Positions 1 to 6,771 of a DNA stretch of 8,727 bases are shown piece by piece. The stretch's first letter is position 1; every line of letters starts with the position of its first letter. The stretch covers positions 1 to 8,727 of the forward strand of contig JBNJFK010000090.1 of the NCBI GenBank assembly GCA_051746765.1, given 5' to 3'. The notes beneath the pieces were generated by a model. That model worked only from the letters and a program-made list of their open reading frames with translations. It did not search any database and was not told the DNA's origin. The position numbers and the translations under genes were made by a program. Source of the DNA: JBBEBE01 sp051746765. GTDB lineage: Bacteria; Bacteroidota; Rhodothermia; Balneolales; Balneolaceae.

Positions 1-1
1 G

Positions 2-1204
2 GATTATGAAGAGGCCCTGAACTCTGCCGAACAGGCCCTCGAAGAAAATCCACACAACCCATTGGCCCACTATTATAAAGGGCTCGCACTCGGAGAAATG
101 TCGGTAGAGATGGATCCGCCGGCATCTCGCAAATCCAACTATACCGACATGAAGGAGTCGTTCGACATGGCCATCGCCATTGGTGACACGATGGAGTCCC
201 GACCTGCCGAGTTGGACGATATCGCCGAGTTTACCACTTCGATCTGGGCGTTCGAGCACAATGCCGGTGCCGAGATCATGACCAGCGACAGTGCACGTGA
301 GGCCACCGAACAGCCGGAACAGACAGCCATTGCCCACTTCGAGAATGCCATTACTGTCGAACCGGACAGCTCCATCTCACACATCGTACTCTCCTCCATT
401 CTCTACGAGTTGGGTGAAATTGAGCAGGCTACATCTGCCTATGAAAGTGCCATGGATATCATGGACGAGCCGGTCATGGAAGATTACGAGTTCCTGATCA
501 GTCTCTACTTCATGCAGGAAGATTTCGACAGTGCGCGGGATTTAGCCGAAGAAGCTCTCGATGCGTATCCAAATGAATCCATCTTTGCACAGTTCCTGGC
601 CGACTCTTATCTCGAAACCGGTCAAACCGAAGAAGCACTCGATATGCTTCGAAACTTGATTTCGGACGATCCGCAAAATGCACAATTCCGTTACGCTCTG
701 GGCACCCAGCTCTATCGACTAGCTCAGGAAGAGTTGGACGCTGCGACCGCTGGATTCGAACAGTCCTACCAAATGGAAGAGCAGCTGGAACAACTCTCTG
801 AATCCGAACAATCCGAACTTCAGAACCGAATTGACGAGGCTCGGGCAGAGGCGAACGAAAGAGAAGCCGAAGGCGACCGGTTGGCCGACCAGGCAATCGA
901 GGAGATGAGCGAATCTGCCAGCCTCGACCCGGACAATGACGAAGCGTACAATATTCTGGGAATCATCTATCAAAACCGTGCAGCCGCCCTCTTTGACAAA
1001 CGGAACAACACCCGGGACAATGCCCTTGCCCGGGAGCTTGACGAGGAGGCTCGTGAGACGCTGCAACAAGCGTTAGAGAACTACGAACAGGCTGCAGAGC
1101 TGAATCCGGAGGAAACCTCCTATTGGGAAGCTCTCTTCCAGGTGTACACCACACTCGGAATGGACGAAGAAGCCGACGAGGCGATGGAGCGTGCCGGTAT
1201 GTAA
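2..1204 (+). CDS. TPR-repeat protein, 5' end outside window
   Basis: The frame is open from the first complete codon at base 2 to a TAA at 1202-1204, so the gene starts upstream and at least 400 residues are visible. The first visible residues (DYEEALNSAEQALEENP) are already a TPR helix pair, so the in-frame TTG at 62 is not the true start. TPR-like units recur at about residues 1-34, 108-140, 160-192 and 194-226 (for example SYLETGQTEEALDMLR). A very acidic Glu/Gln/Ala-rich stretch at about 245-300 looks helical or coiled-coil, and a last helical block at about 310-397 ends in YTTLGMDEEADEAMERA. TPR arrays are protein-interaction scaffolds, and no enzymatic motif is visible. It is related to the next gene, a lipoprotein, so it may itself be exported and lipid-anchored, but its N-terminus cannot be seen. 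The specific role is unknown. Confidence 0.85.
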   Translation, partial: DYEEALNSAEQALEENPHNPLAHYYKGLALGEMSVEMDPPASRKSNYTDMKESFDMAIAIGDTMESRPAELDDIAEFTTSIWAFEHNAGAEIMTSDSAREATEQPEQTAIAHFENAITVEPDSSISHIVLSSILYELGEIEQATSAYESAMDIMDEPVMEDYEFLISLYFMQEDFDSARDLAEEALDAYPNESIFAQFLADSYLETGQTEEALDMLRNLISDDPQNAQFRYALGTQLYRLAQEELDAATAGFEQSYQMEEQLEQLSESEQSELQNRIDEARAEANEREAEGDRLADQAIEEMSESASLDPDNDEAYNILGIIYQNRAAALFDKRNNTRDNALARELDEEARETLQQALENYEQAAELNPEETSYWEALFQVYTTLGMDEEADEAMERAGM

Positions 1205-1261
1205 CACCTGCCCACTTCTCAGGGTAAAATCAATTATCACGATACTAACAGAGTCTTCCGC

Positions 1262-2440
1262 ATGACCCAACGGTGGAAATGTACCCGACTGACGAGCTCA
1301 ATACTCGTCGTCGGGTTCTTTTTTTTAAGCGCTTGCCTCTCAACAGAAACAACAACCCGAGAAACCACCGATACTCCCGATGCCGAACTCGCACTGGAAG
1401 AGATCGACCGTCGATTGGATGCCGATGAAAAATCGGCTCCACTTCTCCTTGAGCGTCTGGAGATCCTGGATGAGATCGCCACCGAGCGCAGCCCCGAAGA
1501 CCGAACTGTCTACTATGAAGAGATGGTACAGACGGCGGCGACTTCGGAGTTGCAGGAGGATGAATTGGCCAATCGGACCGATGAGCTGATTCGGAATGCA
1601 TACGAACGAGAATTCCAGGCTGGTGAATCCGATCTGGGAAATCCGCAATCGTCCAGCTTGCATCACTTCGAAAATGCATCTGTTCTTCAGCCGGAAGAGG
1701 GGGATCCATATCGGCACATCAGTTCCATCCACTATCGTCAGGACCGAATACCGGAGGCCATCTCCACTCTCGAAACGGCCATGCAGCAGGTCATCCCCTA
1801 CCCTCCGGACATGAATGAGAGGATCGCCTATCTCTATTTGGAGTCCGGCTATCTGGACGAGGCGATTACACGCTACCAGTCACTGGTAGAAGAGGTACCG
1901 GAACGGATTGAGATCCGCCACGCCCTTATCAACGCACTCATCCTGAATGAACAACACATGGATGCCGTCCGTGAACTTCGGGAACTCAAAGAGGAGAATC
2001 CCGATAACCATCAGTATCGAGAGAGTCTGGCCATCGAACTTTTTTTCCATCTGCAAGATCATTGGGAAACATATCCACCTTCAGAGCGTGACGAGAATGA
2101 AATCCAGTCGGACCTGGAGTGGGTCGACGAGGCGATGGAGGAATTGGATCAGTCAGATAATCCATCGCCTGCAGATACAGAAAGTGCCTACGTAATGGCT
2201 CAGTTCTACAGAAACAGCGGCCTCTACCTGATGGAACAGGCAGACGGGCTCTCGAGCCGGATCGCCTCCGAACTGGTGTCCAGAGGAGAATCTCTTCTCA
2301 AAGAAGCCATTCCACGGTGGGAGGCGATGGCCGATCAGAATCCGGAGAACCGGGAAATTTGGGTCGACCTTCAAGAGATATATCAAAAGTTGGGTCTGGA
2401 TGATCAAGCCCGCCAGATCGATGAGCAGTTAAATTCGTAA
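1262..2440 (+). CDS. TPR-repeat lipoprotein
   Basis: This 392-residue protein has a lipoprotein signal peptide: a basic n-region (R4, K6, R9), a hydrophobic core at residues 12-22 (SSILVVGFFFL) and the lipobox LSAC with Cys25 as the expected lipid-modified residue. Position +2 is Leu, which by general rules does not favour inner-membrane retention, so an outer-membrane anchor is likely. A Thr/Glu-rich linker follows (26-45). TPR-like helix pairs lie at about 130-177, 182-213 and 215-247, with a helical C-terminal block at 305-390. The ATG is the only sensible start, because the next in-frame Met (residue 88) would remove the signal. No Shine-Dalgarno is visible. It lies 57 bases after its paralogue and 11 bases before the next gene, which suggests an operon. 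A strong intrinsic terminator is embedded in its first 65 bases. No catalytic motif is seen and the function is unknown. Confidence 0.88.
   Translation: MTQRWKCTRLTSSILVVGFFFLSACLSTETTTRETTDTPDAELALEEIDRRLDADEKSAPLLLERLEILDEIATERSPEDRTVYYEEMVQTAATSELQEDELANRTDELIRNAYEREFQAGESDLGNPQSSSLHHFENASVLQPEEGDPYRHISSIHYRQDRIPEAISTLETAMQQVIPYPPDMNERIAYLYLESGYLDEAITRYQSLVEEVPERIEIRHALINALILNEQHMDAVRELRELKEENPDNHQYRESLAIELFFHLQDHWETYPPSERDENEIQSDLEWVDEAMEELDQSDNPSPADTESAYVMAQFYRNSGLYLMEQADGLSSRIASELVSRGESLLKEAIPRWEAMADQNPENREIWVDLQEIYQKLGLDDQARQIDEQLNS
1283..1326 (+). terminator. Intrinsic terminator inside signal-peptide coding sequence
   Basis: The left arm ACCCGAC (1283-1289) plus GACGAG (1291-1296) pairs perfectly with CTCGTC (1304-1309) plus GTCGGGT (1310-1316). 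That gives 13 base pairs interrupted by a single bulged T1290, around a 7-nt loop CTCAATA (1297-1303). The stem is followed directly by TCTTTTTTTT (1317-1326). This is the canonical form of a Rho-independent terminator. It overlaps codons 8-22 of the lipoprotein gene. It may end transcripts from the upstream TPR gene, or attenuate the lipoprotein gene itself when ribosomes do not follow closely. The structure is read directly from the sequence; its activity is inferred. Confidence 0.75.
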
Positions 2441-2451
2441 CGAGCCGTACC

Positions 2452-3588
2452 ATGAGACGCAACACGAAATCAATTCACGCCGGACAATCTCCCGAACCGA
2501 CGACGGGCGCCGTCATGCCGCCTGTCTTTCAGACGTCTACATACGCACAGTCGAAACCCAATGTTCATCAGGGATATGATTACGCGCGAGTCGGAAATCC
2601 GACCCGGACTGCACTCGAAAAGCTGATCGCCGGGCTGGAAGAGGCCGACGAGTGCGCCTGCTTTGCAAGTGGATGTGCCGCCATGGATGCCGTATTGAAA
2701 GGGTTTCGCCCCGGTGATCACGTAATCGCCTCTAACGATCTCTATGGCGGAAGTTATCGTCTGTTCACCGAAGTATTTATGCCGTACGGAATCGAATTCA
2801 CGTTTGTGGACATGACCGATACGAAACGGATCGAAGAGGCCCTTCGGCCGGAAACCCGACTGATCTGGATCGAAACACCGACCAATCCACTTCTTCGTAT
2901 AGCTCCGATTGAAGAGATCGCCAAGCTGGCCCGATCCAAGGGAATCCGAACGGCTGTTGACAACACCTTTGCCTCCCCCTATTTGCAACGTCCCCTCGAG
3001 TTGGGGGCCGATCTGGTCGTCCACTCCACAACGAAGTATCTCGGTGGTCACTCCGATGTGATCGGCGGTGCCGTTGCCACATCCGACATAGAGTGGATGG
3101 AGAAGATCCGGTTCCAGGTCAAGACGACGGGAGCCGTTCCCGGCCCCATGGATTGTTATCTCCTGTTGCGGGGGATCAAAACACTGCACGTTCGAATGGA
3201 TCGGGCGGTTTCAAATGCAATCGAAATTGCCCGTTGGCTCGAGGCACATCCCGGGACAGAAGTCGTCCACTATCCGGGGCTCCCTTCTCACCCGCAGCAT
3301 GATCTTGCGACGCGACAGATGGATGCACCGGGAGCCATGGTCTCTTTTTCACTGAATGAGGATACAGAAGCGTCTGCAGCCCGATTCATGAGCCGAACTC
3401 ACATTTTCACTCTTGCAGAGAGCTTGGGCGGAGTGGAATCACTCATCAGTCATCCGGCATCCATGACACACGGATCCATCCCGAAAAACGTACGTGAAGC
3501 GGCCGGGCTGAAAGATTCGTTGATCCGTCTATCGATCGGTATCGAAGATGTAGAAGATCTCAAAGAAGATCTGGAGTCGGCTTTTTGA
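2452..3588 (+). CDS. Trans-sulfuration PLP enzyme, probably cystathionine gamma-synthase
   Basis: This 378-residue protein is a full-length fold-type I PLP enzyme of the Cys/Met metabolism family. The PLP-binding lysine is K195 in HSTTKYLGGHSD. D170 in AVDNTF should contact the pyridine nitrogen. Y44 and R46 in YARVGNPT are the phosphate-binding residues donated by the neighbouring subunit, and Y98 in NDLYGG stacks on the ring. The C-terminal signature AESLGGVESLISHPASMTH carries Glu323 where MetB-type enzymes have Glu, rather than the Tyr-containing SWGGYES of MetC beta-lyases. The likely reaction is therefore gamma-replacement, with an activated homoserine plus cysteine giving cystathionine in the cytoplasmic methionine pathway. 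Cystathionine gamma-lyase cannot be excluded from sequence alone. The glycine-rich motif reads ASGCAAM, with Cys75 where Met or Leu is usual. The gene starts 11 bases after the lipoprotein gene, without an obvious Shine-Dalgarno, so it is probably cotranscribed. Confidence 0.9.
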   Translation: MRRNTKSIHAGQSPEPTTGAVMPPVFQTSTYAQSKPNVHQGYDYARVGNPTRTALEKLIAGLEEADECACFASGCAAMDAVLKGFRPGDHVIASNDLYGGSYRLFTEVFMPYGIEFTFVDMTDTKRIEEALRPETRLIWIETPTNPLLRIAPIEEIAKLARSKGIRTAVDNTFASPYLQRPLELGADLVVHSTTKYLGGHSDVIGGAVATSDIEWMEKIRFQVKTTGAVPGPMDCYLLLRGIKTLHVRMDRAVSNAIEIARWLEAHPGTEVVHYPGLPSHPQHDLATRQMDAPGAMVSFSLNEDTEASAARFMSRTHIFTLAESLGGVESLISHPASMTHGSIPKNVREAAGLKDSLIRLSIGIEDVEDLKEDLESAF

Positions 3589-3606
3589 GGATTCTCAACA
3601 ACCAAC

Positions 3607-3636
3607 CTGTTCTTGCCCAAAAGGATACAGTTTTTT
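3607..3636 (+). terminator. Weak possible terminator
   Basis: CTGT (3607-3610) can pair with ACAG (3627-3630), with a small inner CC/GG contact, and six T residues follow at 3631-3636. The stem is short and mismatched. The main support is its position 19 bases after the stop of the PLP enzyme gene, together with the T-run. Confidence 0.3.
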
Positions 3637-3653
3637 ATTCGTCAATTCGATCG

Positions 3654-3682
3654 TTGACATTCCTCTGAATGGAAATTAAATT
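3654..3682 (+). promoter_or_regulatory. Sigma70-like promoter for porV
   Basis: A perfect TTGACA (3654-3659) is followed after exactly 17 bases by TAAATT (3677-3682), which matches TATAAT at four of six positions. Transcription would start near 3689, leaving a leader of about 160 nt before the porV ATG. Members of this phylum often use a different primary-sigma consensus (a -7 box TAnnTTTG), which I did not find in this gap, so recognition by the host polymerase is uncertain. Confidence 0.45.
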
Positions 3683-3850
3683 GATCTCATCATACTGGCG
3701 AAACCTTCCAGGATGAGGTATCATTCAGAATCTGTTGCCATCCGGCCGTCACAGGAAAGTTCGCCGCCCACAAAACCACACGGGTAGAGTAGGCAGTAGC
3801 AATGGACTGAGCCTCGTGGTTGCCAACGTCAACCTGCAACCGTATCTCAT
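3682..3850 (+). promoter_or_regulatory. Candidate structured 5' leader of porV
   Basis: This stretch has no credible gene but has three local stem-loops. The first uses TGAT (3682-3685), CTCATC (3686-3691) and CTGG (3695-3698), pairing with CCAG (3708-3711), GATGAG (3712-3717) and ATCA (3720-3723), with bulges ATA and GT. The second pairs AGGCAGT (3791-3797) with ACT (3806-3808) plus GCCT (3811-3814). The third pairs GGTTGC (3818-3823) with GCAACC (3836-3841) and ends nine bases before the start codon, where it could mask initiation. No known riboswitch class was recognised. The first hairpin overlaps the predicted -10 box and start point, so it could instead be a DNA operator. Confidence 0.35.
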
Positions 3851-4987
3851 ATGAAAACCGTCATTACCCGTGCAGCGATTCTGCTGCTTGCCGCATTTGC
3901 GCTCCAGCTTCAATCCGCCAAGGCTCAAGTCGGTATTACCGCCGTTCCATTTCTCCAAATCGAGCCTGACTCGCGGGGAGGTGGAATGGGAAACACCGGT
4001 GTCGCCATTTCGGATAATACAGCTGCCATCTTCTGGAATCCTGCCGGTCTTGGATTCCAGCGTGGAACACAGATATCGGTCACTCATGCCAATTGGTTGC
4101 CGGCCTTCAATGCAGACCTCTTTTATGACTATCTGGTAGGGAAAACCTATTTGGAAGATGTCGGGACTCTCGGTGTACATGTCACCTTTCTGAATCTGGG
4201 AGAACAACAGCGAACCGATGAGACCGGACTGGAGCTGGGGAGATTCAACAGTTATGAAGTGGCAACCGGTGTCTCCCTGGGACGCCAATTGAGTGAAAAT
4301 TGGAGTGTTGGACTCGGATTGCGATACATCTACAGCAGCCTGGCCAGCGGCGAACTCTCGACGGGGGAACAGATCAATCCAGGATCGAGTGTCGGTGTAG
4401 ACCTCGCCACGCTCTATCGAAGCTCCCCTTTCATGCTCTTCCAGCAAGAGGCGAAGGTTCAAGCCGGGCTGAACCTCTCCAACCTCGGTCCGGGCGTTCA
4501 GTACACCAGCAACTCCGTCAAGGATCCCCTTCCGACAGTTCTTCGAACCGGTTGGGCATTGACGCTGGATCTGGATGACAGAGGCGACAATACGTTGACG
4601 CTTGCCAACGACATCTCCAAGGTGATGGCCCGAAGCGAAACCGTGACCGAAAATGGAAACGATGTCCACCGTCCGGTCCCGATGGGGCGTGCACTGATCG
4701 AATCCTGGGGTTCCCTGGATCGATTCAACGGAAGTGAAACCGTCTCACTGAATCTGGTCGAGCAGTTGATGTTTGGATTCGGTACGGAATATTGGTACCA
4801 CAATCAGTTCGCGCTTCGTACCGGATACTACTACGAACATCCAGAAAATGGGAATCGTGAGTTTTTGACCTTTGGAGCCGGGATAAGATACCACATATTC
4901 GGAGTCGATTTCAGTTATCTCTATACGCTCGAAGAGGATCATCCGCTGGCAAATACCATGCGATTCAGCCTGCTCCTCAACTTTTGA
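3851..4987 (+). CDS. porV: PorV family outer-membrane protein, type IX secretion
   Basis: This 378-residue protein begins with a Sec signal peptide: K2/R7, a hydrophobic stretch at residues 8-20, and probable cleavage after AKA at residue 25. The mature protein opens with the family signature PDSRGGGMGNTGVA (residues 39-52) followed by FWNPAGLG (61-68). Alternating amphipathic beta-strands run to a terminal Phe, as in an outer-membrane beta-barrel. PLPTVLRTGWAL at 226-237 is another family-like strand. The length fits PorV/LptO, a FadL-like barrel. In known type IX systems PorV collects C-terminal-domain cargo from the SprA translocon and hands it to the PorU attachment complex. No other type IX gene lies in this window, and PorQ or other UPF0164 relatives are the main alternative. 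It appears monocistronic, with its own promoter and leader upstream and a hairpin terminator eight bases after the stop. No Shine-Dalgarno is visible. Confidence 0.8.
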   Translation: MKTVITRAAILLLAAFALQLQSAKAQVGITAVPFLQIEPDSRGGGMGNTGVAISDNTAAIFWNPAGLGFQRGTQISVTHANWLPAFNADLFYDYLVGKTYLEDVGTLGVHVTFLNLGEQQRTDETGLELGRFNSYEVATGVSLGRQLSENWSVGLGLRYIYSSLASGELSTGEQINPGSSVGVDLATLYRSSPFMLFQQEAKVQAGLNLSNLGPGVQYTSNSVKDPLPTVLRTGWALTLDLDDRGDNTLTLANDISKVMARSETVTENGNDVHRPVPMGRALIESWGSLDRFNGSETVSLNLVEQLMFGFGTEYWYHNQFALRTGYYYEHPENGNREFLTFGAGIRYHIFGVDFSYLYTLEEDHPLANTMRFSLLLNF

Positions 4988-4994
4988 CCCCGCT

Positions 4995-5025
4995 ACGGGA
5001 TCCCGTTTTTCGGGCTCCCGTATTT
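4995..5025 (+). terminator. Hairpin terminator after porV
   Basis: ACGGGA (4995-5000) pairs with TCCCGT (5016-5021), and CCCG (5002-5005) pairs with CGGG (5011-5014). A single T/C mismatch separates the two helices and the loop is TTTTT. The stem is strong, but the tail is only ATTTG, so termination may be partial or need a factor. It starts eight bases after the porV stop and separates porV from the PASTA-rpe-phoH run. Confidence 0.65.
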
Positions 5026-5039
5026 GATTGCATATCAAA
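5023..5039 (+). repeat. Small inverted repeat, possible operator
   Basis: TTTGAT (5023-5028) and ATCAAA (5034-5039) form a perfect inverted repeat around TGCAT. It lies just past the porV terminator hairpin and about 70 bases before the PASTA gene start, where an operator could sit. Palindromes of this length also occur by chance, and no bound regulator can be named. I found no convincing -35/-10 pair between it and the start at 5107; only AT-rich patches at 5068-5079 and 5095-5101 are visible. Confidence 0.25.
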
Positions 5040-5106
5040 CGTTCATCTCTTCGACAAATCGGGCAGGAATATTTAAAAAGCCCTCTGAAAAGCGTATTTT
5101 ACGTTC

Positions 5107-6042
5107 ATGCCCAAAGAGATGTCCCCTATTCGCCGACAAATCCTTCGCTGGACCCTTGCCGCAGCAGCAGTTGCGTTCATTGGTGCCGCTGGCTTGATTG
5201 CTGCCGACAATTGGATCATGCCCTCCTATACCAATTATCAGGAGGGAGTTACCATTCCGGATGTAACCAAGCTCTCTTATGACGAGGCTTCGGAGCTTCT
5301 CTCTACCTACGGTCTGAGATATGAAGTTCTGGATCGACGATCGCATGCAGCCTATCCGGCCAATTACATTATTGACCAGGCACCTGTGGCTGGACAAGTA
5401 GTGAAACCGAATCGGAAAATCTATTTGACAGTCAATACGACAGAAGCACCGACCGCGACGGTTCCAGATTTGACCAACATGTCCTTGCGGAATGCACGCA
5501 TACAGCTCCAAAACTCTCAACTCCAGCCAGGTGTGGTGAGTTACGAGTCATCCCGATACCGGAATACCGTTCTGCGTCAATCCCTTCCTCCGGGAGAAGT
5601 TGTTCCTCAGGGAACCAGTATTGATCTGGCTGTGAGCGATGGACTGGGAGATCGAATGGTCGATGTACCGGATCTTCATGGAGAACCGCTCCCCGATGCG
5701 CAACGAAAGATCCGGGAGGCGGGACTGCGAATCGGAGATGTTCGATTCGAACGACAACGCGATACCCAACCCAATACGGTGATCGGGGTCACTCCGGACC
5801 AACCCAGCCTCCGGGAGGGAGAGTCTCTGGATCTTGTCATCTCCGAACGCTTCGACGTTCAGGAAGAATCTGAATCCGGTGTCATTCTTGAAGAGCAAGA
5901 CTCGCTGGAGAGCCGAGATCCGGAACAACCGAACGATCGGCCTGAGGATGACAATTCACTGCCTGAAGATGAGGAGCCGGACTCAACACAGGATGAACGT
6001 CTTCCTCTCGATCTGAACGATCCCCAACCGTTACAACGATAG
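5107..6042 (+). CDS. Membrane-anchored three-PASTA-domain protein
   Basis: This 311-residue protein has one N-terminal membrane segment (about residues 15-35, WTLAAAAVAFIGAAGLIAA) after a short basic cytoplasmic tail (RRQILR), so the rest should lie in the periplasm. Three PASTA repeats follow at about 47-111 (IPDVTKLSYDEASELL), 117-178 (VPDLTNMSLRNARIQL) and 185-247 (VPDLHGEPLPDAQRKI). Each ends in the usual GxxVxxGxxIxLxVS-type strand. Residues 250-311 form a low-complexity tail very rich in Asp, Glu and Pro, probably disordered. PASTA domains bind peptidoglycan fragments or beta-lactams in Ser/Thr kinases and PBPs. Here there is no kinase or transpeptidase domain, so a cell-wall-sensing or scaffolding role is only inference. 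The ATG at 5107 is used; a second at 5119 would lose four residues. It lies 21 bases ahead of rpe, so cotranscription is likely. Confidence 0.85.
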   Translation: MPKEMSPIRRQILRWTLAAAAVAFIGAAGLIAADNWIMPSYTNYQEGVTIPDVTKLSYDEASELLSTYGLRYEVLDRRSHAAYPANYIIDQAPVAGQVVKPNRKIYLTVNTTEAPTATVPDLTNMSLRNARIQLQNSQLQPGVVSYESSRYRNTVLRQSLPPGEVVPQGTSIDLAVSDGLGDRMVDVPDLHGEPLPDAQRKIREAGLRIGDVRFERQRDTQPNTVIGVTPDQPSLREGESLDLVISERFDVQEESESGVILEEQDSLESRDPEQPNDRPEDDNSLPEDEEPDSTQDERLPLDLNDPQPLQR

Positions 6043-6063
6043 ACCAAACCTGATTGTCTCCGT

Positions 6064-6750
6064 ATGGAATTTGACCTACCGAAGCTGGCTCCATCCATCC
6101 TGGCCGCAGATTTCACAGTTCTCGGCGAACAGATTCATGATTGTGAAAAGGGAGGGGCACAGTGGATTCACTGCGATATCATGGACGGCCATTTTGTGCC
6201 CAACATCAGTTACGGAGCCGATATTGTGGCAGCGGTACACCGCTCCGCCCCCGACCTCTTCTTTGATGTCCACCTGATGATTGAAGATCCGGACCGATAT
6301 ATTGAATCGTTCGCAAATGCCGGAGCCGATCTCATCACGGTTCACCAAGAGGCTTGTCCTCACCTGCACCGGACTATCCACTTGATCCGGGATCACGGGT
6401 GTATGGCTGGAGTGGCGATCAACCCGGCAACAGCGGTCTCTCTGCTCGAGCCGATCCTGAATGATCTGGATCTGGTCCTTGTTATGAGTGTGAACCCGGG
6501 ATTCGGGGGGCAGTCGTTTATAGAATCGACACTCACGAAACTGGAGGAGCTGCGCCGTCTCCGGGAGGCGTCGAAGAGCTCCTGGCTGCTGGAGGTAGAC
6601 GGGGGCGTAGGTGAGGGGACAATCGAGCGAGTCGTTCGTGCCGGTGCTGATATCCTGGTTGCAGGCAGCAGCGTATTCCGGTCGGAAAACATTACAGGCC
6701 GGGTGCAGACGCTCCAAGCGATGGCGACCCGCGCAACAGAAGAAAACTAA
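6064..6750 (+). CDS. rpe: Ribulose-phosphate 3-epimerase
   Basis: This enzyme interconverts D-ribulose 5-phosphate and D-xylulose 5-phosphate in the pentose phosphate pathway, in the cytoplasm. At 228 residues it has the normal length and a complete TIM-barrel motif set. LAPSILAADF (8-17) includes S11. HCDIMDGHFVPN (36-47) carries metal ligands H36 and D38. FDVHLM (67-72) carries ligand H70. VMSVNPGFGGQ (140-150) is the flexible loop, EVDGGV (177-182) carries the catalytic and metal-binding D179, and AGSSVF (200-205) is the phosphate-binding end. No key residue is missing. The gene begins 21 bases after the PASTA gene stop, has no clear Shine-Dalgarno, and is followed by a 49-base gap leading to phoH. 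The arrangement suggests one operon without showing a shared pathway. Confidence 0.97.
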   Translation: MEFDLPKLAPSILAADFTVLGEQIHDCEKGGAQWIHCDIMDGHFVPNISYGADIVAAVHRSAPDLFFDVHLMIEDPDRYIESFANAGADLITVHQEACPHLHRTIHLIRDHGCMAGVAINPATAVSLLEPILNDLDLVLVMSVNPGFGGQSFIESTLTKLEELRRLREASKSSWLLEVDGGVGEGTIERVVRAGADILVAGSSVFRSENITGRVQTLQAMATRATEEN

Positions 6751-6771
6751 TCGCACAACGAATTGAAACGC

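Noticed and set aside
2039..2047. T-run within the TPR lipoprotein gene, a possible second internal terminator
   Set aside because: No stable stem precedes it; the codons simply encode Leu-Phe-Phe.
2470..3189. A 239-residue open frame on the minus strand opposite the PLP enzyme gene
   Set aside because: It lies wholly inside a gene with full catalytic motifs on the + strand, and its translation shows no domain. It is a frame shadow.
3585..3598. Short hairpin TTGAG/CTCAA across the stop of the PLP enzyme gene
   Set aside because: It has only five base pairs and no T-tract after it, so it is too weak to call a terminator.
3730..3850. Possible cobalamin or other known riboswitch, or a tRNA, before porV
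   Set aside because: I could not find the conserved boxes of known classes, nor a tRNA acceptor stem or TTCGA arm, on either strand. Only generic stem-loops remain.
3749..4669. A 306-residue minus-strand open frame spanning the porV leader and part of porV
   Set aside because: The porV frame has a signal peptide and family motifs. The opposite frame has no recognisable fold or sensible upstream region.
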